This document shows positions 34,999-44,888 of a stretch of DNA of 64,000 nucleotides, in pieces; the stretch's first letter is position 1, and every line of letters starts with the position of its first letter. This DNA comes from Bacillus sp. RAR_GA_16 (GTDB lineage: Bacteria; Bacillota; Bacilli; Bacillales; Guptibacillaceae): the NCBI RefSeq assembly GCF_020165985.1, contig NZ_JAIUKZ010000015.1:372001-436000 (forward strand), written 5' to 3'. The notes under the pieces are model-generated. The model was not told the DNA's origin. It ran no database searches and saw only the letters and a list, made by a program, of their open reading frames with translations. The position numbers were made by a program, and so were the translations under genes.

Positions 34999-36252
34999 CT
35001 ATTGTTCACGTTTTGACAATTTCAATGCTTTTCCAATATCCTTTAAAGAAGATGATTTCCCATACATGAGAACACCACCTCGATACACTTTCGCACCCAT
35101 GATGCCAAATAAGACAATTGATCCAACAAGCAGTGCAAGACTAATGGCCACTTCCCAGAATGGAATTGAGAGCATGCCTACGCGTAAAAACATGACAACC
35201 GGTGAGAAAAACGGGATATAAGATGAAATTGTGACGAATGTAGCAGATGGTGTACTTAGACCAAACATCGCGATAAAGAAGGCAACAATGATTAGAAGTT
35301 GCACTGGCATAATCATCTGCTGTACTTCTTCAGCTCTGCTTACAAGTGATCCAACCATGGCGAGAATCGTTGCATATAACAAATACCCAAGAATAAAGAA
35401 AACAACTGCATAAACGATGAGCGAAGCTGAAATGTTGCTAAAATCAAGAAACGAAAGGAAGCCGGTTTCAGTAAGACTTTCCTCTTGCATCTGCATAAAC
35501 AAATAACCACTCGCAATAATAATCGCGTATTGGGTTAAACCAAGCAAAGCAATTCCAAGAATTTTACCAAACATTTGCTTAACAGGAGAAACGCTCGAAA
35601 TTAATATTTCCATGACTCGTGATGATTTTTCTGTCGCTACTTCCACTGCTACCATATTCCCATAAAAAATGACCGAAAAATAAATCACGAATAAGAGGAC
35701 ATAGACAAACACACGCGCTTGATTTAATTCGTCTTCTGTCTTTGCTCCTTTTTCTAAAGCTACTTTTTCAAATTGCACAGGCTGATTGATTTGATTGAGC
35801 TGCTGCTGTGTCACGCCAGCTTTTTCACCTGCAATGGTACTCTTCATCTGCTGAAGAGCGGCTTCAAGTACTTGAGGGGTGACTTGCTCTGCCACTGTCT
35901 CTGCTTTATACACCCCCGTTGGCTCCAATGCTTCGTTTTCTTCAAGAACCAAATAACTGTCAAGCTCTCCTTGTTCAACTGCTTCTTCCGCTTCCTCTTC
36001 TGTTCCATCAAACTTCTCTAAAACAATCTCAGCGTCCATCATGTTGATCTGTTTTTCCAGTGATGAATAGAACGTACCTGTATCGATCACTCCTACTCGA
36101 TCAGACTCACTTGAGTCAAACGTATCAATAATGGTTGAGATATTTGTTATTAAAAAGATCAACAGTAATGTCATAACCGTCGTAATAATAAAGGCTTTGG
36201 ATTTTAATCGATTTAAATAGGTTTGGAAAAGAACGATGAAAAACTTATTCAT
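34999..36252 (-). CDS. yhaP: ABC transporter permease YhaP (NatB-type)
   Basis: 417 residues: an N-terminal helix (LKSKAFIITTVMTLLLIF), a 150-residue extracytoplasmic domain, then six helices of the ABC-2/NatB type. The Na+/drug exporter family fits; the substrate is not known. ATG 36252 overlaps the yhaQ stop by a few bases and has AAAGGTGG upstream. Confidence 0.85.
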   Translation of the reverse strand: MNKFFIVLFQTYLNRLKSKAFIITTVMTLLLIFLITNISTIIDTFDSSESDRVGVIDTGTFYSSLEKQINMMDAEIVLEKFDGTEEEAEEAVEQGELDSYLVLEENEALEPTGVYKAETVAEQVTPQVLEAALQQMKSTIAGEKAGVTQQQLNQINQPVQFEKVALEKGAKTEDELNQARVFVYVLLFVIYFSVIFYGNMVAVEVATEKSSRVMEILISSVSPVKQMFGKILGIALLGLTQYAIIIASGYLFMQMQEESLTETGFLSFLDFSNISASLIVYAVVFFILGYLLYATILAMVGSLVSRAEEVQQMIMPVQLLIIVAFFIAMFGLSTPSATFVTISSYIPFFSPVVMFLRVGMLSIPFWEVAISLALLVGSIVLFGIMGAKVYRGGVLMYGKSSSLKDIGKALKLSKREQ

Positions 36253-37142
36253 ATGCTGCACCCACCTTTTCAATGAAAATATCATTTAGAGATGGCTCTT
36301 CTAATTCAAACTTCCTTACGAACCCCCTACTTACTAACTCGCGTAAAATTGTCTGTGAAGCCTGTTCATTCTCAATTTGAACAATGCTATGATTCATGCC
36401 TTGTTTCAAACGAAGAACACCATCCACGTTTTTTAAAAAGGAGATGTCAAAATCTGCATCAATGCGAACGTTCTTTTTTCCATAAGAACGTTTGATTTCT
36501 TTCAAATTTCCTGAAACAACTGCTTTTCCTTTATGTAGAATACAAAGATGTTCACAGAGTTCTTCCACATGCTCCATTCGATGACTGGAGAATAAAATCG
36601 TTGTGCCAGCTTTTTTCAAATCAAGCACAGCCTCTTTAAGCACTTCAACATTTACTGGATCCAGCCCACTAAATGGCTCATCTAGAATAAGCAACTCTGG
36701 TTTATGGATGACGCTTGCAATGAATTGAATTTTTTGCTGATTTCCTTTTGATAATTCTTCTACTTTCTTGTCGAGATACTCTGGTACCTTAAACCGATTC
36801 CAGCCAGCTTGTGATCTCTTTTTCGACTTCAGATTTTTTCATCCCTCGTAATTTCCCAAGGTAGATTAATTGTTCTTTGACTTTCATCTTTGGATAAAGG
36901 CCGCGTTCTTCAGGTAAGTAACCAATTAAATGACTAGAATCATAGGAGATTCGTTCTCCCTTCCAGCTAATCGTTCCTTTCGTTTGATCAATCAGTCGTA
37001 ATAGCATCCGAAATGTCGTTGTTTTACCAGCTCCATTCCCACCGAGCAAACCAAAAATCTCATTTTCAGGAATAGAAAGATTCAGTTCCTCAACTGCCGT
37101 AAAGGCACCAAATTGTTTCGAAACATGTTGAAATTCGAGCAT
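36245..37142 (-). pseudogene. yhaQ: ABC transporter ATPase YhaQ, frame broken by one extra base
   Basis: ATPase partner of YhaP. The first frame (37142 down to 36789) has Walker A LLGGNGAGKTTTF and stops after SWLESV. The second frame carries EELSKGNQQKIQFIA (signature), LLILDEPFSGLDP (Walker B) and the switch His in SSHRM. Joining them by dropping one base at about 36797 (minus strand GAA[T]CGG) restores a continuous SWLERFKVPEYLDKK. As written, the N-terminal half ends early and the C-terminal half lacks its own start. A single-base indel; error or real mutation cannot be told apart here. Confidence 0.85.
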
Positions 37143-37281
37143 AGCTTCCCCCTCTTAACTATTCTTTACCTTTAAAACGTTACGATTAGTATAACGTTTG
37201 ATTCTCCTAAAAGATTCGTTTTTTCAGAAAAAAGTGACAACAAATTGTTCAATCGGTAAACTATTAGTAGGAGGGGATAAC

Positions 37282-37467
37282 ATGGAAAAATACATTATCA
37301 CAGCATTTGAAAAAAGCGGTGCTACTGTTCTTGATGAAAGTTTCGATGCACAAGATGATAAAGAAGCCAAGAAAGTAGGCGAGGAACTGTTAAAGCAAAA
37401 AGGATTTGAAAATCATACGGCGCGCGTGGTTTCATCTGCAGGGAAATTGATCGTCTTAAAAAGGTAA
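37282..37467 (+). CDS. yhzD: YhzD-like small protein
   Basis: 61 residues. MEKYIITAFEKSGATVLDES, then DKEAKKVGEELLKQKGF and a C-terminal AGKLIVLKR fit the YhzD-like family. Cytoplasmic, function unknown. ATG 37282 follows GTAGGAGGGG; the upstream frame to 37198 has no RBS. Divergent from yhaQ. Confidence 0.75.
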   Translation: MEKYIITAFEKSGATVLDESFDAQDDKEAKKVGEELLKQKGFENHTARVVSSAGKLIVLKR

Positions 37468-37478
37468 CGCTCTCATGA

Positions 37479-37516
37479 AAGAACCGCCCGTCTATAAAAG
37501 GACAGGCGGTTCTGTT
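37479..37516. terminator. Terminator between yhzD and the aldehyde dehydrogenase
   Basis: GAACCGCCCGTC-TATAAAAG-GACAGGCGGTTC with one mismatch and T run; convergent genes share it. Confidence 0.88.
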
Positions 37517-37519
37517 TTA

Positions 37520-39001
37520 TTATTTTAAGTTAATCCAAACACTCTTTACTTCTGTGTAATTATTTAGTGCATAAGAGCCCATTTCTCTTCCAATACCAGA
37601 TTGCTTATAACCACCGAATGGAGAAGCGGCATCAAACGCATTGTAACAGTTTACCCAAACAGTACCAGCTTTGATTTTGTTTGCCACATAGTGTGCGGAT
37701 TTCAAATTCTCAGTCCAAAGTCCAGCAGCTAGACCGTAGTTTGAATCATTTGCGCGATCAATTACTTCATCCAAATCTTCAAACGGCATTGCAGCAACAA
37801 CCGGTCCGAAAATCTCCTCTTTTGCGATGGTCATTTTATCATCAACGTCAGAGAAAATAGTAGGCTGGACATAATAGCCTTTATCATAAGGAACCTGTCC
37901 ACCAGTCAGTAATTCTGCACCCTCATCCTGTCCTTTAGAAATATATTTCATGACTCGCTCATGCTGTTCGGCTGATACTAGTGGTCCCATTTCAGTATCC
38001 GGATCCAAGCCTGCTCCCTGCTTGATCTTTTGACTATGGCTTACTAAGTCAGCCATCACATTATCATAAGCTTTCTTCTGTACAAAGAGTCTAGATCCAG
38101 CACAGCAAACCTGTCCCTGATTAAACATAATACCGCTTAATGCACCCGGTATTGCTTTTGTCATGTCAGCATCAGGTAAGATAATATTCGGAGACTTTCC
38201 TCCAAGTTCAAGCGTAACGCGCTTCAAATCATTTGAAGCCTGGTTCATAATATATTTTCCTACTTCAGTGGAACCGGTAAAGGCAATTTTATCAACATTT
38301 GGATGTTTAACGAGAGCATCCCCTGCCGTTTCACCGTATCCTGGCACGACGTTCACAACACCTTCAGGGAAGCCAGCCTCTTCCATCAGCTGTGCTAAAT
38401 AGAGAGCAGATAGCGGCGTTTGCTCAGCGGGTTTAAGTACAACCGTACAACCAGTTGCAAGGGCAGCACCAAGCTTCCATGCCGCCATAAGTAGCGGGAA
38501 GTTCCACGGAATGATTTGTCCCACAACACCTAAAGCTTCATGACGCGTATAGTTAAAGAACGGTCCATTAACCGGAATGGTTTGTCCCATAATTTTAGTT
38601 GACCAGCCAGCATAGTAGCGAAAATGCTCAATCGCAAGCGGTACATCCGCATTTTGTGTCTCACGAATTGGCTTACCATTATCAAGCGTATCAATCATCG
38701 CTAGTTCTTCTTTATTTTCTTCCATTAAATCGGCAAGCTTATAAATTAATCGACTTCTTGCAGAAGCAGACATGCGAGACCATGGTCCACTGTCAAACGC
38801 TTTACGAGCCGCCATCACTGCTTCATCAATATCATCTTTCATTGCTTCACTAACTGTTGCCAGTACTTCACCAGTTGAGGGGTTTAGTGTATCGAAAGTT
38901 CTACCTGATACCGAATCCTTCCATTGACCGTTAATGTAAAGTTGTTTTGTCCCTTTCAGAAATTCCGTCACCTTTGGATTCAAGTCGAGTAATTTTTGCA
39001 T
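37520..39001 (-). CDS. NAD(P)-dependent aldehyde dehydrogenase
   Basis: 493-residue ALDH family enzyme. Rossmann glycine motif FTGSTEVGKYIM, general base Glu in TLELGGKSPN, nucleophile Cys in FNQGQVCCAGSR, and EEIFGPVVAAMPF are present. It closely resembles DhaS/retinal-type aldehyde dehydrogenases of Bacillus; the substrate cannot be read from sequence. ATG 39001 with GGAGGG upstream; the ATG at 39034 has no RBS. Single-gene unit. Confidence 0.9.
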   Translation of the reverse strand: MQKLLDLNPKVTEFLKGTKQLYINGQWKDSVSGRTFDTLNPSTGEVLATVSEAMKDDIDEAVMAARKAFDSGPWSRMSASARSRLIYKLADLMEENKEELAMIDTLDNGKPIRETQNADVPLAIEHFRYYAGWSTKIMGQTIPVNGPFFNYTRHEALGVVGQIIPWNFPLLMAAWKLGAALATGCTVVLKPAEQTPLSALYLAQLMEEAGFPEGVVNVVPGYGETAGDALVKHPNVDKIAFTGSTEVGKYIMNQASNDLKRVTLELGGKSPNIILPDADMTKAIPGALSGIMFNQGQVCCAGSRLFVQKKAYDNVMADLVSHSQKIKQGAGLDPDTEMGPLVSAEQHERVMKYISKGQDEGAELLTGGQVPYDKGYYVQPTIFSDVDDKMTIAKEEIFGPVVAAMPFEDLDEVIDRANDSNYGLAAGLWTENLKSAHYVANKIKAGTVWVNCYNAFDAASPFGGYKQSGIGREMGSYALNNYTEVKSVWINLK

Positions 39002-39100
39002 ACAATCCCTCCAGAATTCAAAATTATCAAACATTATACATATTAGCTGTTATTTCGTGAAAGCCTTTTCATTTAATAAAAATGATTCAAAAGACTCATA

Positions 39101-39150
39101 AAAGACGCCTTCATTCCCCAGCTTTCGTCAGGATTCGATGAAGGCGTCCT
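39101..39150. terminator. Terminator between the HAD-phosphatase and aldehyde-dehydrogenase genes
   Basis: GACGCCTTCAT and ATGAAGGCGTC arms around a 22-base loop. Confidence 0.75.
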
Positions 39151-39154
39151 ACTA

Positions 39155-40006
39155 TTACTTTTTCAATTGAACACGCATTTGTTTCCGAAAAACTTCTTTT
39201 ACCATATATGAAACGCCTCGTTGGTCGTTCGAACGTGTTACCCAATCAGCAAGTCGCTTTAATTCATAGGAAGCGTTCCCCATGGCTACGCCTAAACCAG
39301 CCTGTCGAATCATATCGGCATCACAATCCGAGTCACCGATGACAACCATTTCATCAACAGGTATACCTAACTTCTCCCCTAAAATGCGCAGCCCTTTCGC
39401 TTTTGAAACACCTTTAGGAATGATTCCAAAATTACATTTTGTCGATCGAACAACTGATATCGTTGGTATATACTCCTCTAATAAAAGACGAGCTTCCTCT
39501 CTCTCTTCTTCATTAAAAAAATGAGCATCGATTTTTGGTGGCGAAAGATCCTTCTTTTCTAAGTAATCACTTAACGTTTCAACAAAGTTAACAGGATAAA
39601 ATAGCGGATCTCCGATTCCTAGTGTCATTTTTGCAGATAAATAGTTATTGTGCTTCACCCGATTTCCAACAGCCAGTCGTTCATGAATAATGCGAATATG
39701 ACAATCAAAACGTTCTAGTATTTTCACAATCTGATTAACATCTTCGTTTGATATTCTTTCTTCATAAATTGGCTCTTCAACCTCTTTTGCGATAAAGGCG
39801 CCACTATGTGTCACAAGAATGCAATCATCTAACTTTACTGCCCGTGCAATTTTCTTAGCCGATGCAAAATTACGACTGGTTGTAAGCGTAACGTATACGC
39901 CCTTCTCCTTCACATATTGAATGGCATCCTTCGTTTCTTTGTCAATTTTATGATTGGATCTCAGTAATGTCCCATCAATGTCTAATCCAAGAAGTTGATA
40001 AACCAT
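39155..40006 (-). CDS. Cof-type HAD-IIB phosphatase
   Basis: 283-residue HAD-superfamily hydrolase of the Cof type: N-terminal LDIDGTLL (catalytic DxD), a large IIB cap, then VVIGDSDCDADMIRQAGLG with the acidic motif IV. Members dephosphorylate sugar phosphates, FMN or pyridoxal phosphate. Substrate unknown. No operon partner. Confidence 0.85.
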   Translation of the reverse strand: MVYQLLGLDIDGTLLRSNHKIDKETKDAIQYVKEKGVYVTLTTSRNFASAKKIARAVKLDDCILVTHSGAFIAKEVEEPIYEERISNEDVNQIVKILERFDCHIRIIHERLAVGNRVKHNNYLSAKMTLGIGDPLFYPVNFVETLSDYLEKKDLSPPKIDAHFFNEEEREEARLLLEEYIPTISVVRSTKCNFGIIPKGVSKAKGLRILGEKLGIPVDEMVVIGDSDCDADMIRQAGLGVAMGNASYELKRLADWVTRSNDQRGVSYMVKEVFRKQMRVQLKK

Positions 40007-40030
40007 GCGAATCCCCCCTTATTTTGAAGG

Positions 40031-40150
40031 CTACGTGAATGAATGGAGTTGATTTTTGGCTCATGTATGCCCTGCAAAACTGAAAGGCGAGTGAAACAAA
40101 GGTTGCACTCGAATGAGTCAAAATCGAGAAATCAACAAGCTAACATAGCC
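40031..40150. repeat. Full-length copy of a dispersed palindromic repeat (copy B)
   Basis: Starts CTACGTGAATGAATGG, then TTGATTTTTGGCTCAT, then an internal hairpin GAGTG / CACTC, and ends ATGAGTCAAAAT, GAAATCAACAAG. Outer arms TTGATTT.. and ..AAATCAA pair, as do GCTCAT and ATGAG(T). The copy at 10974-11037 lacks the central hairpin. Together they look like a small non-coding, hairpin-forming element. It sits in the 329-bp gap 40007-40335, which holds nothing else recognised. Confidence 0.7.
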
Positions 40151-40335
40151 ATTTTGAAAGTACTCCCTTCCCCACTTATCTCTATGACTCGTAAATCTTG
40201 TCTTATCACATGAATTTCCCTAAAATTCCATGTTCTCAGAATTAGGTGTTTAAAAATAGAACAGCATGGGAAGTTTTAATATGAAACTAGTATTATTACA
40301 AATGTATTACAATAACGGAGAGGGGTCTTATACGT

Positions 40336-40557
40336 ATGACAAAAGGGAAGGAAAGAATCAGATTCGATTGTACCGGAGCATTTAGTGAGCCACATATTTA
40401 TAAATGTTCTGAATGCGACCATGAATTTAGAGGAATCATTGCTAGAGATAAGGAAAGAGCTCACCAATTAAACTGTCCTCACTGTTCTGTAGAAGAAACA
40501 ATCGTTACACAACCAACTCAGTTTGAAGTGATTGGCGTTATTGAGAACGCTTCCTAA
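40336..40557 (+). CDS. Small zinc-ribbon-like protein
   Basis: 73 residues with two Cys pairs, YKCSECDHEF (CxxC) and LNCPHCSVEE (CxxC), in a zinc-ribbon spacing. ATG 40336 follows GGAGAGGGG. Function unknown. Confidence 0.7.
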   Translation: MTKGKERIRFDCTGAFSEPHIYKCSECDHEFRGIIARDKERAHQLNCPHCSVEETIVTQPTQFEVIGVIENAS

Positions 40558-40676
40558 GCCATTATCCTATTTTATTAAGAAATTGCTTTGTGCATATTCG
40601 ATTGAAAAGAAGATTTCACTCGAATAAACACAAAATCAAACCGGCACTGATATACTTACAAGAAACGAATCATAAT

Positions 40677-40713
40677 AAAAAAACCGTTCATCCGAGGATG
40701 AACGGTTTTTTTA
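40677..40713. terminator. Bidirectional terminator
   Basis: AAAAACCGTTCATCC-GA-GGATGAACGGTTTTT between the zinc-ribbon gene and yheA. Confidence 0.9.
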
Positions 40714-41082
40714 TTATTGTTGGATGTCTTCTTCAGGGCTACCGTAAAGATCCTCTAGAGGCTTCGTTACGATTTTGTTGATGTCCTGAATAACCTGGCT
40801 CATGCGCTGTTCTTGTTGCATTAACTGAGAAATCACTTCATGCTGCTGAACAAGTTCAACTTGTTGCTGAGCTTTTTGTGCTTCTTCTTCAGTAATTTGT
40901 TGACCAGTCATTTGCTTTTGTTGAAGTTCCATTTGCATATTGCGGAAGTTATCAAAAAGTTTCTTTGATACTTCATCCTGGTTCACTTGATCATATAATT
41001 CTTTCAGCTTCGTGTAGTCCTCGTGTTCGCGCATTGCGCTTTCTAGTTCGTATGCTACGTCGTAAAGATTTTTCTCTGCCAT
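40714..41082 (-). CDS. yheA: YlbF/YmcA/YheA-family protein YheA
   Basis: 122-residue helical protein of the YlbF/YmcA/YheA family. NLYDVAYELESAMREHEDYT, KLFDNFRNMQMELQQKQM and ITEEEAQKAQQQVELVQQHE match the YheA pattern. YlbF and YmcA act with YaaT on RNase Y; YheA's own role is not established. Next to yheB as in B. subtilis. Confidence 0.88.
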   Translation of the reverse strand: MAEKNLYDVAYELESAMREHEDYTKLKELYDQVNQDEVSKKLFDNFRNMQMELQQKQMTGQQITEEEAQKAQQQVELVQQHEVISQLMQQEQRMSQVIQDINKIVTKPLEDLYGSPEEDIQQ

Positions 41083-41165
41083 TGTATATACCTCCTTAGT
41101 AAGTGAGGATTATTTCGCTCTCATAACCCTATACTTCCCCACTATAACAAAGACTGAAACGAAAT

Positions 41166-42308
41166 TCATCCCATAAGGGAAATGATAATGCCCTGAATGA
41201 GTCCAATTATTCCTCCAAGCACTGCTCCGAGGTACGTAATCATTTTAAATTCACGTCGAGAAATAGACAGAACCATCTCTTCAAGACGCCCGACTGAAAA
41301 TGTCTCCACTTGATTTTTCACGACATCGGCAAGGTGCAGCTGTTCCATAAGTGGTTGCAAATTTCGACTTAGATATTGTCCAGCGGCATCGACTATTCTT
41401 GGCACAAAGTCTTCGATTATACGTTGTTTATATGGCTCTACTGCTTCTGATAAGCTTAGATTCATCACCTGATGAATCGGAAGTTCATTCACAATGAGGT
41501 TCGTTATCCCCTGCACAAGCTCTTCTGAATTGAATTTGTCTTCAAATGTCTCCAATTTCGTTTCTTTCAGGGCATGCCATTCTTTCTCAAGCATTGTCGT
41601 TATGACAGTTTGAATATCTTTTTGTTTAAGAAGACGGAGCAATTCAGGCTGTACCTTATCAACTAATCTTGTATTCGTAAAAAACATATTGATCATACTT
41701 CCAAGTGTCCCTCGGTCAGCAAGGTAACGATCAATCATCACAGATAGCTTGTTCTTTCCTTCAGATGAAGCGATGTAATCACTAATTTTCTTTAATATCA
41801 GATCCGCAATTGGTTCGATTGATTCATCAATTCTCGTCTGTGTTGTTACAGGAATAATCTCAGCTAGTTCTTTGTTTTTCACATTCACTAGTTTCTTTTC
41901 AATCTTATCATTAATATAATGACTTGCTTTCGAGCGTACTTCCTGCTCAGGGTCCTCAAGATGTAATCCTCGTTTTAGGAGATCCGCAATTTTTTCATCC
42001 GTATCTACTAATTTCAACACTTCTTTTTGTGCATACTCAATCATCGTACGCTTAAAAACTGGATCATTCATTTTCTGCTGAATGCCTTCCGCTGTTAGAA
42101 GGTGTTCCACGACCATTTTTCCAAGCTGAACGGCTAATTCATCTCTTCGCTTCGGAATTAGTCCTGGTGTAAATGGCACTTTCCATTTCCCGATATAGCG
42201 AGCTTCATATGGTCTAAATAGCATCTTAATCGCTAATGAATTTGTAAATCCACCTATAACAGCGCCTATAACAATCATAAAGAGGATTGTAAAAATAATG
42301 GACGACAT
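41166..42308 (-). CDS. yheB: DUF445 family membrane protein YheB
   Basis: About 380 residues with a membrane helix at each end (IIFTILFMIVIGAVIGGFTN, and GAVLGGIIGLIQGIIISL) and a charged helical middle. SLAIKMLFRPYEARYIGK is the DUF445 signature. Conserved next to yheA. ATG 42308 has AAAGGTTG upstream. Function unknown. Confidence 0.88.
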   Translation of the reverse strand: MSSIIFTILFMIVIGAVIGGFTNSLAIKMLFRPYEARYIGKWKVPFTPGLIPKRRDELAVQLGKMVVEHLLTAEGIQQKMNDPVFKRTMIEYAQKEVLKLVDTDEKIADLLKRGLHLEDPEQEVRSKASHYINDKIEKKLVNVKNKELAEIIPVTTQTRIDESIEPIADLILKKISDYIASSEGKNKLSVMIDRYLADRGTLGSMINMFFTNTRLVDKVQPELLRLLKQKDIQTVITTMLEKEWHALKETKLETFEDKFNSEELVQGITNLIVNELPIHQVMNLSLSEAVEPYKQRIIEDFVPRIVDAAGQYLSRNLQPLMEQLHLADVVKNQVETFSVGRLEEMVLSISRREFKMITYLGAVLGGIIGLIQGIIISLMG

Positions 42309-42434
42309 GTACCTCAACCTTTCTATTTCTCACGTTCACAGAGTAAACTTCATCTTCATAGTATACGATATCCGCTATTGCCTATCCAGTTAAAGGAAGG
42401 TAAAAAACCAAAAAACATTGAACGAGGGTCCTGA

Positions 42435-43793
42435 ATGAAACACGTTGAAAAAATTATGTTACAACTAGAAACCCCCACCACAATTGAATCTAAACTTACA
42501 CTAAGTATTCCAGAGAACATCGCTTCTAAATGGAAACTAACAGATTCCCAGCTTCCACTGCGATGTGGGGTGCTTGAAATAACGGTTACAATAAAGGTCT
42601 ATCGTACATCATCAAGTCATACCGTATATTGTTCACCTGAACTACTTCGTTCCCTGTCACTCCCAACTCAAACCATTCCAATCACGATAAGCTACTGTCA
42701 GCAGCAAAAGGTCCTCTCGTTTGGGCCAATCTTCTGCCTTGCCCTTAATTGTTCTCCTAAAGCAGAAAACCCGTTTGGGTCTTATACAGATTTTTGTAGG
42801 GAAGTTGCTGAGTATTGTGAGGAACATCATATTCTATTCTACGTCTATACACTACAGCCCTGGAATGAAACCAGAGTGTCAGGATTCATTTGGAACCAGC
42901 GTACATGGATCGAGATGGCATTGCCTATACCCTCCGTGATTTATAATCGCATTCATTCTAGGAAGCTTGAGAATTCTCCTTATATCCAACAATTAAAAAC
43001 TTATTGGCAGCAGCAAAATATCCCTTATTTTAATGAATCCTTTCTTGATAAATGGGACGTTCATCAGAAACTCCTTTCTTATGAGGAAATCACACCCTAC
43101 CTTCCTGAGACGGTTCTCCTTGAAGGCTTTGAAACCGTTGAGATTATGATAATGAAACATCCTATCCTTTATTTAAAACCGTTAAATGGAAGCCAGGGCA
43201 AACATATCTTTCGAATCAGCCAAAGTGAAAACCTCTTTCATCTCGATTACTCTAGCTTTCATGGCAATCAGACCCTTTCATCTTCCGCCTTACTGAGTCT
43301 TTTCAAAACGATTCGCTTACGTTCTAAATATGTTCCCTATTTAATCCAACAGGGTATACCGCTCATAGATATTGATGGCTGTCCAGTCGATTTTCGCATT
43401 TTATGCTTAAAAGGATCTGATAATAAGTGGTCAGTCGTCTCAGCAGTATCGCGTGTTTCTCGAACAAATGAACAATTCGTCTCAAATATTGCACGTGGGG
43501 CTCTATTAAAAAAATTTGATGAAGGTCTTTCACCATTCGAAGATTCGATGAAAAGACAGTTAAAACGCATCCTTCCTGAACTTGCCCGTGAAGTTTCGAA
43601 AATCATTGATCGTGAAAGTGAGGGATTATTTGCGGAGCTTGGCATCGACCTGTCAGTTGACCAGAACGGTCATCCGTGGATTATTGAAGTAAACACGAAA
43701 CCATCTAAAACCTCAGAAGGCACATCTTCTGCTACCTATCGGCCGTCGGTAAAAGCACTTATCCGTTTGGTACACTTGTATGCATCCTTATAG
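42435..43793 (+). CDS. YheC/YheD-family ATP-grasp protein, paralogue 1
   Basis: 452-residue ATP-grasp protein of the spore-coat-associated YheC/YheD family. It has an N-terminal domain of about 95 residues, then IPSVIYNRIHSRK, the glycine loop YLKPLNGSQGKHIF, and the C-terminal metal-site IIEVNTKPSK. All parts needed for ATP-grasp ligase activity appear to be present, but the substrates are unknown. ATG 42435 with GAACGAGGG upstream. First of four tandem paralogues, starting just downstream of the divergent yheB. Confidence 0.85.
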   Translation: MKHVEKIMLQLETPTTIESKLTLSIPENIASKWKLTDSQLPLRCGVLEITVTIKVYRTSSSHTVYCSPELLRSLSLPTQTIPITISYCQQQKVLSFGPIFCLALNCSPKAENPFGSYTDFCREVAEYCEEHHILFYVYTLQPWNETRVSGFIWNQRTWIEMALPIPSVIYNRIHSRKLENSPYIQQLKTYWQQQNIPYFNESFLDKWDVHQKLLSYEEITPYLPETVLLEGFETVEIMIMKHPILYLKPLNGSQGKHIFRISQSENLFHLDYSSFHGNQTLSSSALLSLFKTIRLRSKYVPYLIQQGIPLIDIDGCPVDFRILCLKGSDNKWSVVSAVSRVSRTNEQFVSNIARGALLKKFDEGLSPFEDSMKRQLKRILPELAREVSKIIDRESEGLFAELGIDLSVDQNGHPWIIEVNTKPSKTSEGTSSATYRPSVKALIRLVHLYASL

Positions 43794-43805
43794 AAGGGGG
43801 ATGTC

Positions 43806-44888
43806 ATGAAATCATTTGGGATTTTACAATATTCACTTCAACACGAAAAAGACTACGTCTCCAAATTAAGTGAAGCTGGTAACGCTTTAGGATTCGATAT
43901 CTATCGATTTGTCCCCAACCAGATTCCTTCTCCTCACATACGAGGGTTGAAATACAAGCAAAAGGATTGGGTCGAAATAGATTTTCCAGTACCCAACTTT
44001 ATTTATGACCGGTGTTTTCATAACGGTAACTGTACTGCGAAAGAAACCACTTTTATTAAATGGCTAAAAACGGAAGCAGATACAACATTCCTTGGCCACG
44101 GGCTTCCTGGAAAGTGGGAAATATACAAACATTTAAAGCAGAATCCCTTACTAAACCGTCATCTCCCACAATCGATAAAGCTCCAACCTCACACATGTGC
44201 AAAAGTCTTATCTGATCTGTTAATTAAACACGCCCAACTTATTTTAAAACCCAGTATCGGCTCGCAAGGAAATGGACTCATGCTGATTACGAAAAAGCCT
44301 CACCAGATTGATGTTCAAATCAATCATAATGGGCGTATCCTTCGTCATACTTATGATAATACTGGTTCTTTACTCAAAATGATTAAAAGCGTTTTAACAA
44401 AGCGTGATTATATCGCCCAGCAATGCCTATCCTTACTTGACCAGAATAATCGACCTTTTGATCGTAGAGTAGTGATGAAGAAAACCTCTTATGCAACTTG
44501 GGAAGAAATTGGTCGGGCAACTCGTGTAGGAAACGCTGAATCTTTTGTATCAAATTTGCATAGTGGAGGCGCGATCCAAACCGATCCACAGCTTCTCATG
44601 CCAAAAGATAGCTTTCATCAAGCAGAACAAAAAATTAGTCGACTTTCTCATTGTGTCGCTTCTTTCCTAGAAAAGAATTTCCATCCACTCTTTGAACTTG
44701 GTTTAGACTTTGGTATTGATCGCTCAGGGAAAGTCTGGTTACTTGAAGCAAACTCAAAACCCGGACATAAAGCCATTCAGTCACAACGAGATTACGATAC
44801 AATACCATTTCAATATTGCGATTCGCTCATTAGCGAGAAGAAAGGGGTTAACTACTATGAACACAATTCTTCCATTAAAAAAGGATAG
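43806..44888 (+). CDS. YheC/YheD-family ATP-grasp protein, paralogue 2
   Basis: 360 residues; lacks the N-terminal domain of paralogues 1 and 3. Shared blocks: VPNFIYDRCFH, LILKPSIGSQGNGLML, and LLEANSKPGH. ATG 43806 with AAGGGGG upstream, 12 bp after paralogue 1. The 3' end overlaps the start of paralogue 3 by 32 bp. Confidence 0.85.
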   Translation: MKSFGILQYSLQHEKDYVSKLSEAGNALGFDIYRFVPNQIPSPHIRGLKYKQKDWVEIDFPVPNFIYDRCFHNGNCTAKETTFIKWLKTEADTTFLGHGLPGKWEIYKHLKQNPLLNRHLPQSIKLQPHTCAKVLSDLLIKHAQLILKPSIGSQGNGLMLITKKPHQIDVQINHNGRILRHTYDNTGSLLKMIKSVLTKRDYIAQQCLSLLDQNNRPFDRRVVMKKTSYATWEEIGRATRVGNAESFVSNLHSGGAIQTDPQLLMPKDSFHQAEQKISRLSHCVASFLEKNFHPLFELGLDFGIDRSGKVWLLEANSKPGHKAIQSQRDYDTIPFQYCDSLISEKKGVNYYEHNSSIKKG

